In this document: in pieces, positions 1-6,832 of the stretch
How the letters are laid out: each line of letters starts with the position of its first letter
Numbering within the stretch: the stretch's first letter is position 1
Origin: CAYLZO01 sp964387775
Lineage (GTDB): Bacteria; Chloroflexota; Anaerolineae; JAAYZQ01
Length of the DNA: 8,966 bases
NCBI GenBank assembly: GCA_964387775.1
Contig: CAYLZO010000219.1
Coordinates: 1-8,966, forward strand
Direction: 5' to 3'
Translations under genes and position numbers: made by a program
The notes under the pieces: model-generated
What the model saw: only the letters and a program-made list of their open reading frames with translations
Databases searched by the model: none
Told to the model about the DNA's origin: nothing

Positions 1-581
1 AGCCGCGGGCCGCAGTCCGGGCAGGCGTTGGGCTGGGCGTGGAAGCGGCGGTCGAGCGGGTCGTCGTACTCGCGCTGGCAGTCGGGGCACATCTCGAAGG
101 GGGCCATGGTCGTCAGCGGGCGGTCGTAGGGGATGTCGCGGATGATGGTGAAGCGCGGCCCGCAGTTGGTGCAGTTGGTAAAGGGGTAGCGGTAGCGGCG
201 GTCGGCGGGGTCGAGTAGCTCGCGGCGGCAGTCGGCGCAGGTGGCGATGTCGGGCGAGATGAGCTGGTAACGGCCCGCCTGGGCCACGCTGTGGCGGATC
301 TCAAAGCGCTCGTAGCCGTTGGGCGGCGCATCCGTTGCTTCCACGGCGACGATGCGGGCCAGGGGCGGTGCCTCGGCCGTCAGGTCGTGGAGGAAGGCGC
401 CGAGGGCATCCGCTGCTCCCTCGACCTCGATGTCCACGCCGCCGGAGTGGTTGAGCACCCAGCCGCTCAGGCCGTGGTCGTGGGCCAGGCGATAGACAAA
501 GGGCCGGAAGCCGACGCCCTGCACCACGCCGCGGACGCTGATCTGTTTCAGGCGCGTTGCTGACTGAGCCACTCCACCCAT
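1..581 (-). CDS. hypF: HypF, carbamoyltransferase for [NiFe]-hydrogenase maturation (N-terminal part)
   Basis: HypF makes the carbamoyl group that becomes the CN ligand of the [NiFe] active site, working with HypE in the cytoplasm. The visible 193 codons hold the acylphosphatase domain at about residues 12-100, with the GVVQGVGFRPF loop (Arg26) and Asn44. Two HypF-type zinc fingers follow, each CxxC-x18-CxxC: C115/C118/C137/C140 and C165/C168/C187/C190. The YrdC-like and carbamoyltransferase domains would lie beyond the left edge, so the gene is partial by window boundary, not broken. I chose ATG at 581 because the frame is open from there. It overlaps the end of hypB by 34 bp, suggesting translational coupling. 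A GTG at 572 is an alternative start. Family assignment is very secure; the exact start is less so. Confidence 0.95.
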   Translation of the reverse strand, partial: MGGVAQSATRLKQISVRGVVQGVGFRPFVYRLAHDHGLSGWVLNHSGGVDIEVEGAADALGAFLHDLTAEAPPLARIVAVEATDAPPNGYERFEIRHSVAQAGRYQLISPDIATCADCRRELLDPADRRYRYPFTNCTNCGPRFTIIRDIPYDRPLTTMAPFEMCPDCQREYDDPLDRRFHAQPNACPDCGPR

Positions 582-1195
582 GCTTCCAGGCCCTCCCCCG
601 TTTTGCACGACATCTCGAACAGCGGCGCGTCGGCGTTGAGGGCGCGGAGCGCTGTGCGAAAGGCCTCGGCGTCGAAATCGAGGTAGGGGGCCAGGTCGGT
701 CTTGTTCAGCAAGAGGGCGTCGGCCTCGACAAAGATGCCGGGATATTTGACCGGCTTGTCGTGGCCCTCGGGCACGCTGGCGATGACGACGCGCAGGTGC
801 TCGCCCAGGTCCCAGCCGCTGGGGCAGACCAGGTTGCCCACGTTTTCGATAAAGAGCAGGTCGATCTCGTCCAGCGGCAGCTCGCCCACGGCGCTCTGGA
901 TCTGGGGCGCGTCCAGGTGGCAGCCGCCGCCGGTGTTGATCTGGACCACGGGCGCGCCGGTCTCGGCTACCTTGTCGGCATCGACGCGGCTGGCGATGTC
1001 GCCCTCGATGACGCCGAGGCGCTGCCGGCCCCGCAGCGCCTCGATGGTGCGCAGGATGACGCTCGTTTTGCCCGCGCCCGGCGAGGCCATGACGTTGACC
1101 GCCAGCACGCCGTGACGGTCAAAGAGCCGCCGGTTGAGGCCCGCGATCTGGTCGTTGGCGCTCAGGATCTCTTCTACGACGGGGATTTCGGCCAC
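548..1195 (-). CDS. hypB: HypB, GTPase nickel-insertion accessory protein
   Basis: HypB is the SIMIBI-class GTPase that hands nickel to the large subunit of [NiFe] hydrogenase together with HypA. The 215-residue product shows the P-loop SPGAGKTS (38-45), the INTGGGCHL metal site (C92, H93), ENVGNLVCP (116-124, with C124), the NKTD base-recognition motif (164-167) and SCKTG (196-200). It lacks the N-terminal CxxCGCG nickel site and the His-rich stretch of some HypB proteins, so it is the short form without a nickel-storage segment. The start is GTG at 1195, preceded by AGGAG with a 6-nt spacer. An ATG two bases upstream is out of frame. The gene lies 9 bp after hypA and overlaps hypF, so the three form one operon. 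Confidence 0.97.
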   Translation of the reverse strand: MAEIPVVEEILSANDQIAGLNRRLFDRHGVLAVNVMASPGAGKTSVILRTIEALRGRQRLGVIEGDIASRVDADKVAETGAPVVQINTGGGCHLDAPQIQSAVGELPLDEIDLLFIENVGNLVCPSGWDLGEHLRVVIASVPEGHDKPVKYPGIFVEADALLLNKTDLAPYLDFDAEAFRTALRALNADAPLFEMSCKTGEGLEAWVEWLSQQRA

Positions 1196-1204
1196 ATTGG
1201 TCTC

Positions 1205-1549
1205 CTATTCGATCTCGATGCTGCTCACCGAAAACTCGCGCCCGGCGATCACCTCGCAGCCCAGGGCCTCGCAGTCGGGGCAGGCCCACAGGCGGCTGTC
1301 GGGCGGGGTATACTCGGCGCCGCAGTTGTGACACTGGACGCGGGCGGCGACCCGCTCAAAGTTCAGTTGCGCCCCCTCGGCCACCGTATCCCGCGTCATA
1401 AAGTCAAAGTAGAACTGGATCGACTCGTCCACAAAGCCGGTCAGGTCGCCGATGACCAGGTTGACGGCCAGGATGCGTTGGGCGCCGGCCTTTTCGGCGT
1501 GGCGCAGGGCGATATCTAGGATGCTTTGGGTCACAGATAGTTCATGCAC
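1205..1549 (-). CDS. hypA: HypA, nickel metallochaperone for hydrogenase maturation
   Basis: HypA binds nickel through its N-terminal Met-His-Glu and delivers it with HypB to the hydrogenase large subunit. The 114-residue product begins MHELSVTQSIL when GTG 1549 is read as Met. It carries the structural zinc site C73-x2-C76-x13-C90-x2-C93. Length and both motifs match the family. The frame stays open upstream to 1747, but that extension reads through the intergenic repeat and is not protein-like. GTG is required to place His2 correctly. No Shine-Dalgarno sequence precedes it, and a TATAAT box ends seven bases upstream, suggesting a leaderless message. It is the first gene of the hypA-hypB-hypF operon. 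Confidence 0.95.
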   Translation of the reverse strand: MHELSVTQSILDIALRHAEKAGAQRILAVNLVIGDLTGFVDESIQFYFDFMTRDTVAEGAQLNFERVAARVQCHNCGAEYTPPDSRLWACPDCEALGCEVIAGREFSVSSIEIE

Positions 1550-1556
1550 GGGGGCT

Positions 1557-1586
1557 ATTATAGCACAAAATCGGCCCTGACCTGAA
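1557..1586 (-). promoter_or_regulatory. Promoter of the hypABF operon, probably leaderless
   Basis: On the minus strand a perfect -10 box TATAAT occupies 1562-1557. The best -35 candidate is TTCAGG (1586-1581) with an 18-bp spacer, which is weak. Transcription would begin about seven bases past the -10 box, at or within a base or two of the GTG start at 1549, leaving no 5' leader. The -10 match is seen in the sequence; the transcription start is inferred. Confidence 0.6.
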
Positions 1587-1595
1587 TCTTGAACA

Positions 1596-1761
1596 AGCTG
1601 AGGGACCCTGATTGGCTGACAAATCTTTCTAGGACGCAGATTTCGCAGATGAATGCAGATAAAAAACAGGCAAAATCTGCGAAAATCTGCGCTTATCTGC
1701 GTCCCGCGACCTGGCTCGGGAAGCCGGGCAGGAGTTTTGTCAGTCAACCAGCTGAGGGACC
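1596..1761. repeat. Nested palindromic intergenic repeat with 12-bp direct repeats
   Basis: The 223-bp gap between ftsK and hypA holds a nested structure. The 12-mer AGCTGAGGGACC occurs directly repeated at 1596-1607 and 1750-1761. Inside it, TTGGCTGACAAA (1612-1623) and TTTGTCAGTCAA (1736-1747) are inverted copies with 11 of 12 matching. At the centre, 1632-1704 is an imperfect palindrome: three GCAGAT units on the left, three ATCTGCG units on the right, and ends GGACGCAGAT and ATCTGCGTCC. It could be a small non-autonomous mobile element or a dispersed hairpin repeat. From general experience, similar CGCAGAT/ATCTGCG repeats are common between genes in environmental bacterial genomes. No coding function is apparent. 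Confidence 0.75.
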
Positions 1762-1772
1762 TATCAGGCGGT

Positions 1773-3974
1773 CTAGAGCGGAGGGAGGTTGTCAGACGCG
1801 TTGCCTTCCTGGCCGGTGTCGTCCTCGGGCTCGAGGAGCTCGCGCGAGCCGCTGCCGCCGGGGGGCGGTCCGATGAGGCCCTGCCGTTCCATCGTGTCGA
1901 TGAGCCTTGCCGCCCGCGAGTAGCCGATGCGCAGCCGCCGCTGTAACATCGAGATCGAGGCCCGCTCGTGCTCCTTGACGATAGAGATGGCCTTGGGCAG
2001 GAGTTCGTCCTCTTGGGCGGCTTCTTCTTCGGCAGCTTTGATCTCGGCCCACATCTTTTTCTGGACGACCTCTTGGGGCTGGACCGGTTCGTGGGCCAGC
2101 CGCACGCCCTTCCAGTAGCGGACCAGGGCCGCCAGCTCCTTGTCGGAGACGAAACAGCCCTGGAGGCGCACCAGCTTGCTCGAATCGGGGGCCATGAAGA
2201 GCATGTCGCCCCGGCCCAGGAGCGTCTCCGCGCCGCCCGTATCGAGGATCACGCGGGAGTCGGTCTGGCTGGTGACGGAGAAGCTGATGCGGGCCGGAAA
2301 GTTGGCCTTGATGAGGCCCGTCACCACGTCGACGCTCGGCCGCTGGGTGGCGATGACGGCGTGGATGCCCGTCGCCCGGGCCATCTGGGCGATGCGGCAG
2401 ATGGCCCGCTCGACCTCGTCGGGCGCGACCATCATGAGGTCGGCCAGCTCGTCGATGACGAGGACGACGTAGGGCAACGGCTTCTCGCCTTTGGCGATGG
2501 CCTGTTGGTTATAGGCCTCGACGTTCCGGGCCTGGGCGCGGTTGAACTTTTTGTAGCGCTCGTCCATCTCGCGGGTCGCCCAGTTCAGCACGCCGACCAC
2601 GCGCTCCAGCTCGATGACCACCGGCGCGCGGAGGTGGGGGATGCCGTTATAAGTCGTCAACTCGACCATCTTGGGGTCGATCATGATGAACTGCACCTCG
2701 GCCGGCGTGCGGGTGCAGAGCAGCGAGGAGATGATGGCATTCACGCACACGCTCTTGCCCGAGCCGGTCGCTCCGGCGATGAGCAGGTGGGGCAGCGCGG
2801 CCAGGTCGCTCACGATGGGATTGCCCGCCACGTCGAGACCCAGGGCGATGGGCAGCGGACCCTGGATCTGGCGAAAGGCCTCGCTCTCCAGGACGGTGCG
2901 CAGGGCCACGAGGGAGATCTCGGAATTGGGCACCTCGATGCCGACGACGGAGCGGCCGGGAACCGGCGCCTCGATACGGATCGGCGAGGCGGCCAGGGCC
3001 AGGGCCAGGTCCTTGGAGAGGTTGGCGATTTTGTTGACCTTGATCTTGGCCTGCCGCACCCGGCCATTGCTGTCCCGGCGCTCGATGTAGCCCGGCTCGA
3101 CGCCGAACTGGGTCACCGTCGGCCCCTGGTTGACCTCGACGACCTTGGCCGGAACGCCGAAACTGCCCAGGGTGTCTTCGATGATCCGCACCCGCTCGCG
3201 GATCTCGGCCTGGCTCAGCTCCTGCTCGATGGACTCTTGCAGGACCTCGTCCAGGGCCGGCAGTTGCCAGGTCTGCTCGCCGCCGATGATGCGCGGAAAG
3301 ATGCTGCCCTGGGGCCGGACCACGCCGGGCCGGGTCTCGGTTGCGGCCGGGGGCGACGGGGTGGCCGGCGCCTCGGGCACGGCCGGGGTCCGGCCGGGCA
3401 GCCGGGGCTTGAGCCGGGGCAGTTGCTCACGGTCGGACAGGCGGCGCACGCCATCGCCCAGGGCGGCCCACATCTCGCCCAGCGACATGCCGAGGAGCAT
3501 CATCAGGCTGACGATAGAGAGGGTGACGAGGACCAGCACCGCCGCCGGCGTGCCCAGGCCCTCGACCAGCAACTGGCTGAGGCCGTAGCCGACGTAACCG
3601 CCCCCCTGCCCGGTCTCGGCCAGGGCCTGGGGTTCCTCGCCGGCGGCCACCATGTGCATCAGGGCCAGGCCCAGTAGGAAGAGCAGGAGCGCGCCCCAGG
3701 GCTTTTCGCGCTCCAGGGGCAGCTCTCGGCCCAGGCCGACAAAGATCAGCCACAGGCCCACGCCGCCAAAGCCGATGGGCATCAGGTACACGCCCCAGCC
3801 GACGGCTTTTTGCAGCAGGCCGATCCACCACTCCATCGCCGCCCCCCGCTCGACGGGCACGAGGGCCAAGACGGTCAGCAGCGCCACCAGCAGGAGCAGG
3901 ATGCCCAGCACCTCGGGCTGGATCGAAAGGCCCAGGTCCAGGCCACTTGACTTTCTACTGCGTCTTTTCGCCAT
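1773..3974 (-). CDS. ftsK: FtsK/SpoIIIE-family DNA translocase
   Basis: This is a membrane-anchored hexameric ATPase that pumps chromosomal DNA through the closing septum. The 733-residue product has about four N-terminal membrane helices (roughly 22-40, 53-81, 93-111, 142-165) and a Pro-rich linker (about 185-225). The alpha/beta motor follows, with Walker A GATGSGKS (401-408), Walker B VLVIDE (504-509) and IATQRPSVDVVTGLIKANFP (541-560). The C-terminal winged-helix gamma domain lies at about 655-713 and includes ISMLQRRLRIGYSRAARLIDTME. The linker is short compared with E. coli FtsK, as in SpoIIIE/SftA-like proteins. The frame is open upstream to 4271, but ATG 3974 is chosen because GGAGAG lies 10 nt upstream, a TATAAT box lies just before that, and the protein becomes family-like there. 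ATG 3998 overlaps the -10 box and is unlikely. Confidence 0.96.
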   Translation of the reverse strand: MAKRRSRKSSGLDLGLSIQPEVLGILLLLVALLTVLALVPVERGAAMEWWIGLLQKAVGWGVYLMPIGFGGVGLWLIFVGLGRELPLEREKPWGALLLFLLGLALMHMVAAGEEPQALAETGQGGGYVGYGLSQLLVEGLGTPAAVLVLVTLSIVSLMMLLGMSLGEMWAALGDGVRRLSDREQLPRLKPRLPGRTPAVPEAPATPSPPAATETRPGVVRPQGSIFPRIIGGEQTWQLPALDEVLQESIEQELSQAEIRERVRIIEDTLGSFGVPAKVVEVNQGPTVTQFGVEPGYIERRDSNGRVRQAKIKVNKIANLSKDLALALAASPIRIEAPVPGRSVVGIEVPNSEISLVALRTVLESEAFRQIQGPLPIALGLDVAGNPIVSDLAALPHLLIAGATGSGKSVCVNAIISSLLCTRTPAEVQFIMIDPKMVELTTYNGIPHLRAPVVIELERVVGVLNWATREMDERYKKFNRAQARNVEAYNQQAIAKGEKPLPYVVLVIDELADLMMVAPDEVERAICRIAQMARATGIHAVIATQRPSVDVVTGLIKANFPARISFSVTSQTDSRVILDTGGAETLLGRGDMLFMAPDSSKLVRLQGCFVSDKELAALVRYWKGVRLAHEPVQPQEVVQKKMWAEIKAAEEEAAQEDELLPKAISIVKEHERASISMLQRRLRIGYSRAARLIDTMERQGLIGPPPGGSGSRELLEPEDDTGQEGNASDNLPPL

Positions 3975-3996
3975 TTCCCATTTTCTCTCCGCGCCC

Positions 3997-4025
3997 ATTA
4001 TACCCTGGGCGCGGAATCCGCGCAA
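3997..4025 (-). promoter_or_regulatory. ftsK promoter with an inverted repeat in the spacer
   Basis: On the minus strand the -35 box TTGCGC (4025-4020) is followed by a 17-bp spacer and a perfect -10 TATAAT (4002-3997). The predicted start near 3990 gives a leader of only about 16 nt that still includes GGAGAG before ATG 3974. The spacer is nearly filled by a perfect 7-1-7 inverted repeat, GCGCGGA-A-TCCGCGC (4009-4023), which overlaps the -35 box and could be an operator. Spacing and consensus are seen; regulation is inferred. Confidence 0.7.
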
Positions 4026-4117
4026 ATGTTCTAGTTGCCCAGTGAGTTCCGGACAGGCAGCAAGATACCGCATTGTAGCACAACGGGCTGAGAATTCAAG
4101 ATCTCGTCTCGGCCCAC

Positions 4118-4150
4118 GCAAAACGAGGCGCAGATCACGATCTGCGCCCC
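4118..4150 (-). terminator. Hairpin terminator after the secreted-protein gene
   Basis: A perfect 10-bp inverted repeat, GGCGCAGATC (4127-4136) and GATCTGCGCC (4139-4148), lies 37 bp after the stop of the 4186-4644 gene. On the minus strand it is followed by TCGTTTTGCG, a short interrupted T-run, so it reads as an intrinsic terminator for that gene and separates it from the ftsK promoter. The rest of 3975-4185 contains only the ftsK promoter. Confidence 0.65.
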
Positions 4151-4185
4151 GTCCCGCGACCAGGGGTCGCCTGGCTGGTTCTGGC

Positions 4186-4644
4186 CTATTCCGGTTGGCC
4201 CCCGGGCTGGAGTTCGATCCGCACGCCTTCGGTGGTCCACCGGCCCGGCCGGCCGTTCGCCCGGTAAACACCCCGCCCCTTCAGCAGGACCCAGCCCTGG
4301 CCCCGGGCCGTAAACTCGATGAGGCCGCCCACCATGTTCACATTCAAGTCTTGGCCGGCGGCGTGGATGTGCCCCCGCCATCCGGCAAAGAGGACCGTGC
4401 CGTCGGGCAGATCCCAGCGGCGGCCGTGCCCCTGGGCGCGCAGCACCTCGGCGCCCTTGACCCGCACCGTGCCGACCCCGTGGCCCTGGATGTCTACCTG
4501 ACCATCGCCGTGCACCTCGGCGTAGCCGACCCCCTTGGCCCACAACTTGCCTGTGCCCTCCACTTCCTCGGCTGCGGCGACGGCTGTGAACCCCAGGCTG
4601 AGCACCAGGAGCAGGCTCAACGTCAACAGCGTCTTGCGTTTCAT
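4186..4644 (-). CDS. Small secreted glycine-rich protein, probable beta-repeat fold
   Basis: The function is not recognised. The 152-residue product begins with a clear signal peptide: MKRK, a hydrophobic core at 5-22, and an AVAAAEE cleavage region near residue 25. The mature part is rich in regularly spaced Gly and short alternating strands, such as GTGKLWAKGVGYAEVHGDG and GTVRVKGAEVLRAQGHG, with a second set near the C-terminus (LIEFTARGQGWVLLKGRG). This pattern suggests a small beta-solenoid or beta-sandwich exported across the membrane; that fold is inference. ATG 4644 follows AGAGGTG with a 5-nt spacer. The gene is divergent from ssnA and ends at the hairpin terminator at 4127-4148. It has no membrane anchor or catalytic motif that I can see. 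Confidence 0.85.
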   Translation of the reverse strand: MKRKTLLTLSLLLVLSLGFTAVAAAEEVEGTGKLWAKGVGYAEVHGDGQVDIQGHGVGTVRVKGAEVLRAQGHGRRWDLPDGTVLFAGWRGHIHAAGQDLNVNMVGGLIEFTARGQGWVLLKGRGVYRANGRPGRWTTEGVRIELQPGGQPE

Positions 4645-4789
4645 TTCTACACCTCTTGTCTGTGGTTTCTGGAGCAGGACCCTCCCGCTCTCAATTGAGC
4701 ATAGGATCGCAAAGCTGGATTGCCCCTGTGTTGCCCCAACGTAAAATGAGCGTAAAAGAGAACGGAACCGGGCCGGAGGCGCGATTTCC

Positions 4790-4818
4790 TTGCGAGTGGC
4801 CTCTTTTTGGAGTATAAT
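4790..4818 (+). promoter_or_regulatory. ssnA promoter
   Basis: TTGCGA (4790-4795) is followed by exactly 17 bp and a perfect TATAAT (4813-4818). A transcript from about 4825 would have a leader of about 50 nt ending in the strong ribosome site AGGAGGAGGT (4861-4870), five bases before the ssnA ATG. The architecture matches the ftsK promoter (TTGCGC, 17 bp, TATAAT). The rest of the 231-bp divergent gap holds a perfect palindrome CTCAATTGAG (4690-4699) and TTGCCCC repeated at an 11-bp step (4720-4726, 4731-4737). I see no strong promoter for the minus-strand secreted-protein gene. Confidence 0.75.
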
Positions 4819-4875
4819 GCAGGCAGTGGAAGGCAAGAAGTGCCTTTCTATCGCCGAGCGAGGAGGAGGTTCAAA

Positions 4876-6222
4876 ATGTTGATCACCCAGGGTACGTTGG
4901 TCACCATGGGCTCGCCCAACGAGCTATTTCCCAACGGGGCGCTCTACATTGAGGATGGGCGGATTGCCGACCTCGGCCCCAGCGCCGAGCTGGAAGCCCG
5001 CTACCCCGGCGCCGAGCGCCTGGACGCCGGGGGGCGCCTGGTGCTGCCCGGCCTCGTCTGCGCCCATACCCACTTTTATGGCGCCTTTGCCCGGGGCATG
5101 GGCTTGCCCGGCGAGCCGGCCGGCAACTTTCCCGAGATCCTCGAAAAGCTGTGGTGGCGGCTGGACAAGGCCCTGTGGCCCGACGACGTGCACTATAGCG
5201 CCCTGGTCTGCCTGGTGGACGCCATCCGCCACGGCACGACGACGCTCATCGACCACCACGCCAGCCAGAGCCGCATCGTCGGCAGCCTGGATCGCATCGC
5301 CGAGGCGGTGGATCAGGCCGGCGTGCGGGCCTGCCTCTGCTACGAGGTCACCGACCGGGACGGCGAGGAGGCGGCGCGGGCCGGCATCGCCGAGAACGCC
5401 CGCTTTTTGCAGCGGGCGCGGAACCGCCAGCGGGATGGCGATCATCACGTTGCGGCCACCTTTGGCCTGCACGCCTCGATGACCCTCTCTGACGAGACGC
5501 TGGCCGAGTGCCTCAAGGCCGCCGAGCCTTTCGGCGCCGGCTTTCACCTCCACGTGGCCGAGGACGAGGCCGATGTGAAGGACAGCCTGCGCAGGAGCGG
5601 CCTGCGCGTCGTCGAGCGCCTGCAAAAGCTGGGCATCCTGGGCCCCAAGACACTGGCCGTCCATTGCGTGCACGTGGACCGCATCGAGACCGAGATCCTG
5701 CTCGACAGCGGGACCCTGGTCGTCCACAATCCCCGCTCGAACATGAACAACGCCGTGGGCACCGCCGACCTGCCCTGGATGCTCAAGATCGGCATTCCGG
5801 TGGGGCTGGGCAACGACGGCTTTTCCAACAACATGTTCACCGAGATGGTCGCTGCCTACCTGGTCCACAAGCAGGCCACGGGCGATCCGCGCACTTTGCC
5901 CGCCGACCAGGTCACCCAGATGCAGTGGGACCACAACGCCCGCATCGCCCGCACCTACTTTCCGGCCCTGGGCGCCGATTTTGGCACGCTGGCCGTGGGC
6001 GCCCCGGCCGACGTCATCCTGCTCGATTACGATCCGCCCACGCCGCTGGCCGAGGGCAATTTTCCCTGGCACATCCTCTTTGGCATCGACGGCTCGGGGG
6101 TGGACACGACCATCGTCGGCGGCCGGGTGCTGATGCGGGGCCGTGAGCTGCTGACCCTCGACGAGGCGGCGATCATGGCCCGGGCGCGCGAACTGGCGGG
6201 CAAGCTGTGGCAGCGAATCTGA
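4876..6222 (+). CDS. ssnA: SsnA-type aminohydrolase (amidohydrolase superfamily)
   Basis: SsnA is a putative metal-dependent aminohydrolase related to guanine and hydroxydechloroatrazine deaminases. It is often encoded with selenium-dependent molybdenum hydroxylases; its substrate is not established. The 448-residue product has the TIM-barrel metal motif AHTHFYG (H64, H66), GLHAS (H199), FHLHVAE (H224, H226), HCVHVD (H263, H266) and GLGNDGF (D314). It also carries SsnA hallmarks: LEKLWWRLDKAL, IDHHAS, CYEVTDRDGEEAARAGI, HNPRSNMNNAVG, LLDYDPPTPL and the C-terminal TTIVGGRVLM. Length is typical. N313 replaces the Thr I recall before the catalytic Asp in this family. ATG 4876 follows AGGAGGAGGT at ideal spacing, so the open frame back to 4807 is not used. 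A membrane-protein gene starts 22 bp downstream and probably shares the transcript. No selenium or molybdenum-hydroxylase gene is visible here. Confidence 0.92.
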   Translation: MLITQGTLVTMGSPNELFPNGALYIEDGRIADLGPSAELEARYPGAERLDAGGRLVLPGLVCAHTHFYGAFARGMGLPGEPAGNFPEILEKLWWRLDKALWPDDVHYSALVCLVDAIRHGTTTLIDHHASQSRIVGSLDRIAEAVDQAGVRACLCYEVTDRDGEEAARAGIAENARFLQRARNRQRDGDHHVAATFGLHASMTLSDETLAECLKAAEPFGAGFHLHVAEDEADVKDSLRRSGLRVVERLQKLGILGPKTLAVHCVHVDRIETEILLDSGTLVVHNPRSNMNNAVGTADLPWMLKIGIPVGLGNDGFSNNMFTEMVAAYLVHKQATGDPRTLPADQVTQMQWDHNARIARTYFPALGADFGTLAVGAPADVILLDYDPPTPLAEGNFPWHILFGIDGSGVDTTIVGGRVLMRGRELLTLDEAAIMARARELAGKLWQRI

Positions 6223-6244
6223 ACGGGGGAGGCGAAAAAGTCGC

Positions 6245-6832
6245 GTGAGACGAGACAAAGATACCCTCATCGTAGAAAAGAACCGACGGCGGGCCTTTTG
6301 GGCGCTGATCATCGTCGGCTTTATGGCCCTGGTCAGCCTGGCGCTGTTGATCACCGGGTTGGTCGGCAATCAAACGGGCATTCTGTGGATGCCCGTTTGG
6401 CTGGGGGCGCTTGGCCTTCTCGGCTTTGGAGGCAGCGCCGTGCTGGTCGTGCAGACCATGCGCGCGCCCTGGCACCTGGCCGTCAGCCCGGCGCACCTCA
6501 CCATCCACACCCAGACCTACGTGCTCACCGTGCCCTGGGCGCGCGTGGCGGGCATCGGCGTGGGCGACGTGAATCGCCGCCACGGCTGCGTGTTGATTTT
6601 CGACGACCCGGCAGCCGTGGCCGAGCAGGCCCGCTTTCTCGTCCGCTCGCCGCGCCCCGAGATCGTCACCGACGCCGGGGCGATGCGGGTCCGCATGACC
6701 GAGACCTACGACGAGCTGGGCTACCACCTGGGCATCCCCGGCCGCATCCTCGAAAAGGGGCCGGAGGAGCTGGCCGAGTTTCTGGCCCAGGCTCGCACCG
6801 GCCAACTCTGGGAGCAGGAGGGAGAGCGATGA
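6245..6832 (+). CDS. Two-helix membrane protein with cytoplasmic C-terminal domain
   Basis: No named family is recognised with certainty. The 195-residue product has a basic N-terminus (RRDK, KNRRR), two membrane helices (about 18-40 and 46-70) and a soluble C-terminal domain. Strand-like stretches at about 77-120 (HLAVSPAHLTIHTQTYVLTVPW) followed by a terminal helix (PEELAEFLAQAR) resemble bacterial PH-like domains such as STM3941- or YcxB-type proteins; this is a weak, inferred likeness. The GTG start at 6245 is preceded by GGGGAGG with a rather long 13-nt spacer, so the start is uncertain; ATG 6323 would remove the first membrane helix. The stop overlaps the next start as ATGA. The gene lies 22 bp after ssnA. 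Confidence 0.82.
   Translation: MRRDKDTLIVEKNRRRAFWALIIVGFMALVSLALLITGLVGNQTGILWMPVWLGALGLLGFGGSAVLVVQTMRAPWHLAVSPAHLTIHTQTYVLTVPWARVAGIGVGDVNRRHGCVLIFDDPAAVAEQARFLVRSPRPEIVTDAGAMRVRMTETYDELGYHLGIPGRILEKGPEELAEFLAQARTGQLWEQEGER

Noticed and set aside
557..1519. 320-codon plus-strand frame opposite hypA and hypB
   Set aside because: Antisense shadow of two confirmed hyp genes.
1632..1704. CRISPR array from the CGCAGAT repeats
   Set aside because: Units are 7 bp, in opposing orientation and without uniform spacers; this is a palindrome, not an array.
1550..1747. N-terminal extension of hypA to a start at 1747
   Set aside because: It reads through the palindromic repeat, is not protein-like, and would bury the essential Met-His-Glu N-terminus.
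1968..3677. Long plus-strand frame opposite ftsK
   Set aside because: Antisense shadow of a GC-rich gene; rich in low-complexity Gly/Asp/His with no domain, while ftsK on the other strand is certain.
3975..4271. 99-codon upstream extension of ftsK
   Set aside because: It runs across the promoter, the terminator hairpin and the end of the upstream gene; the ribosome site and -10 box support ATG 3974.
4924..6369. 481-codon minus-strand frame opposite ssnA
   Set aside because: Shadow of ssnA; no recognisable domain and it overlaps a secure gene over its full length.
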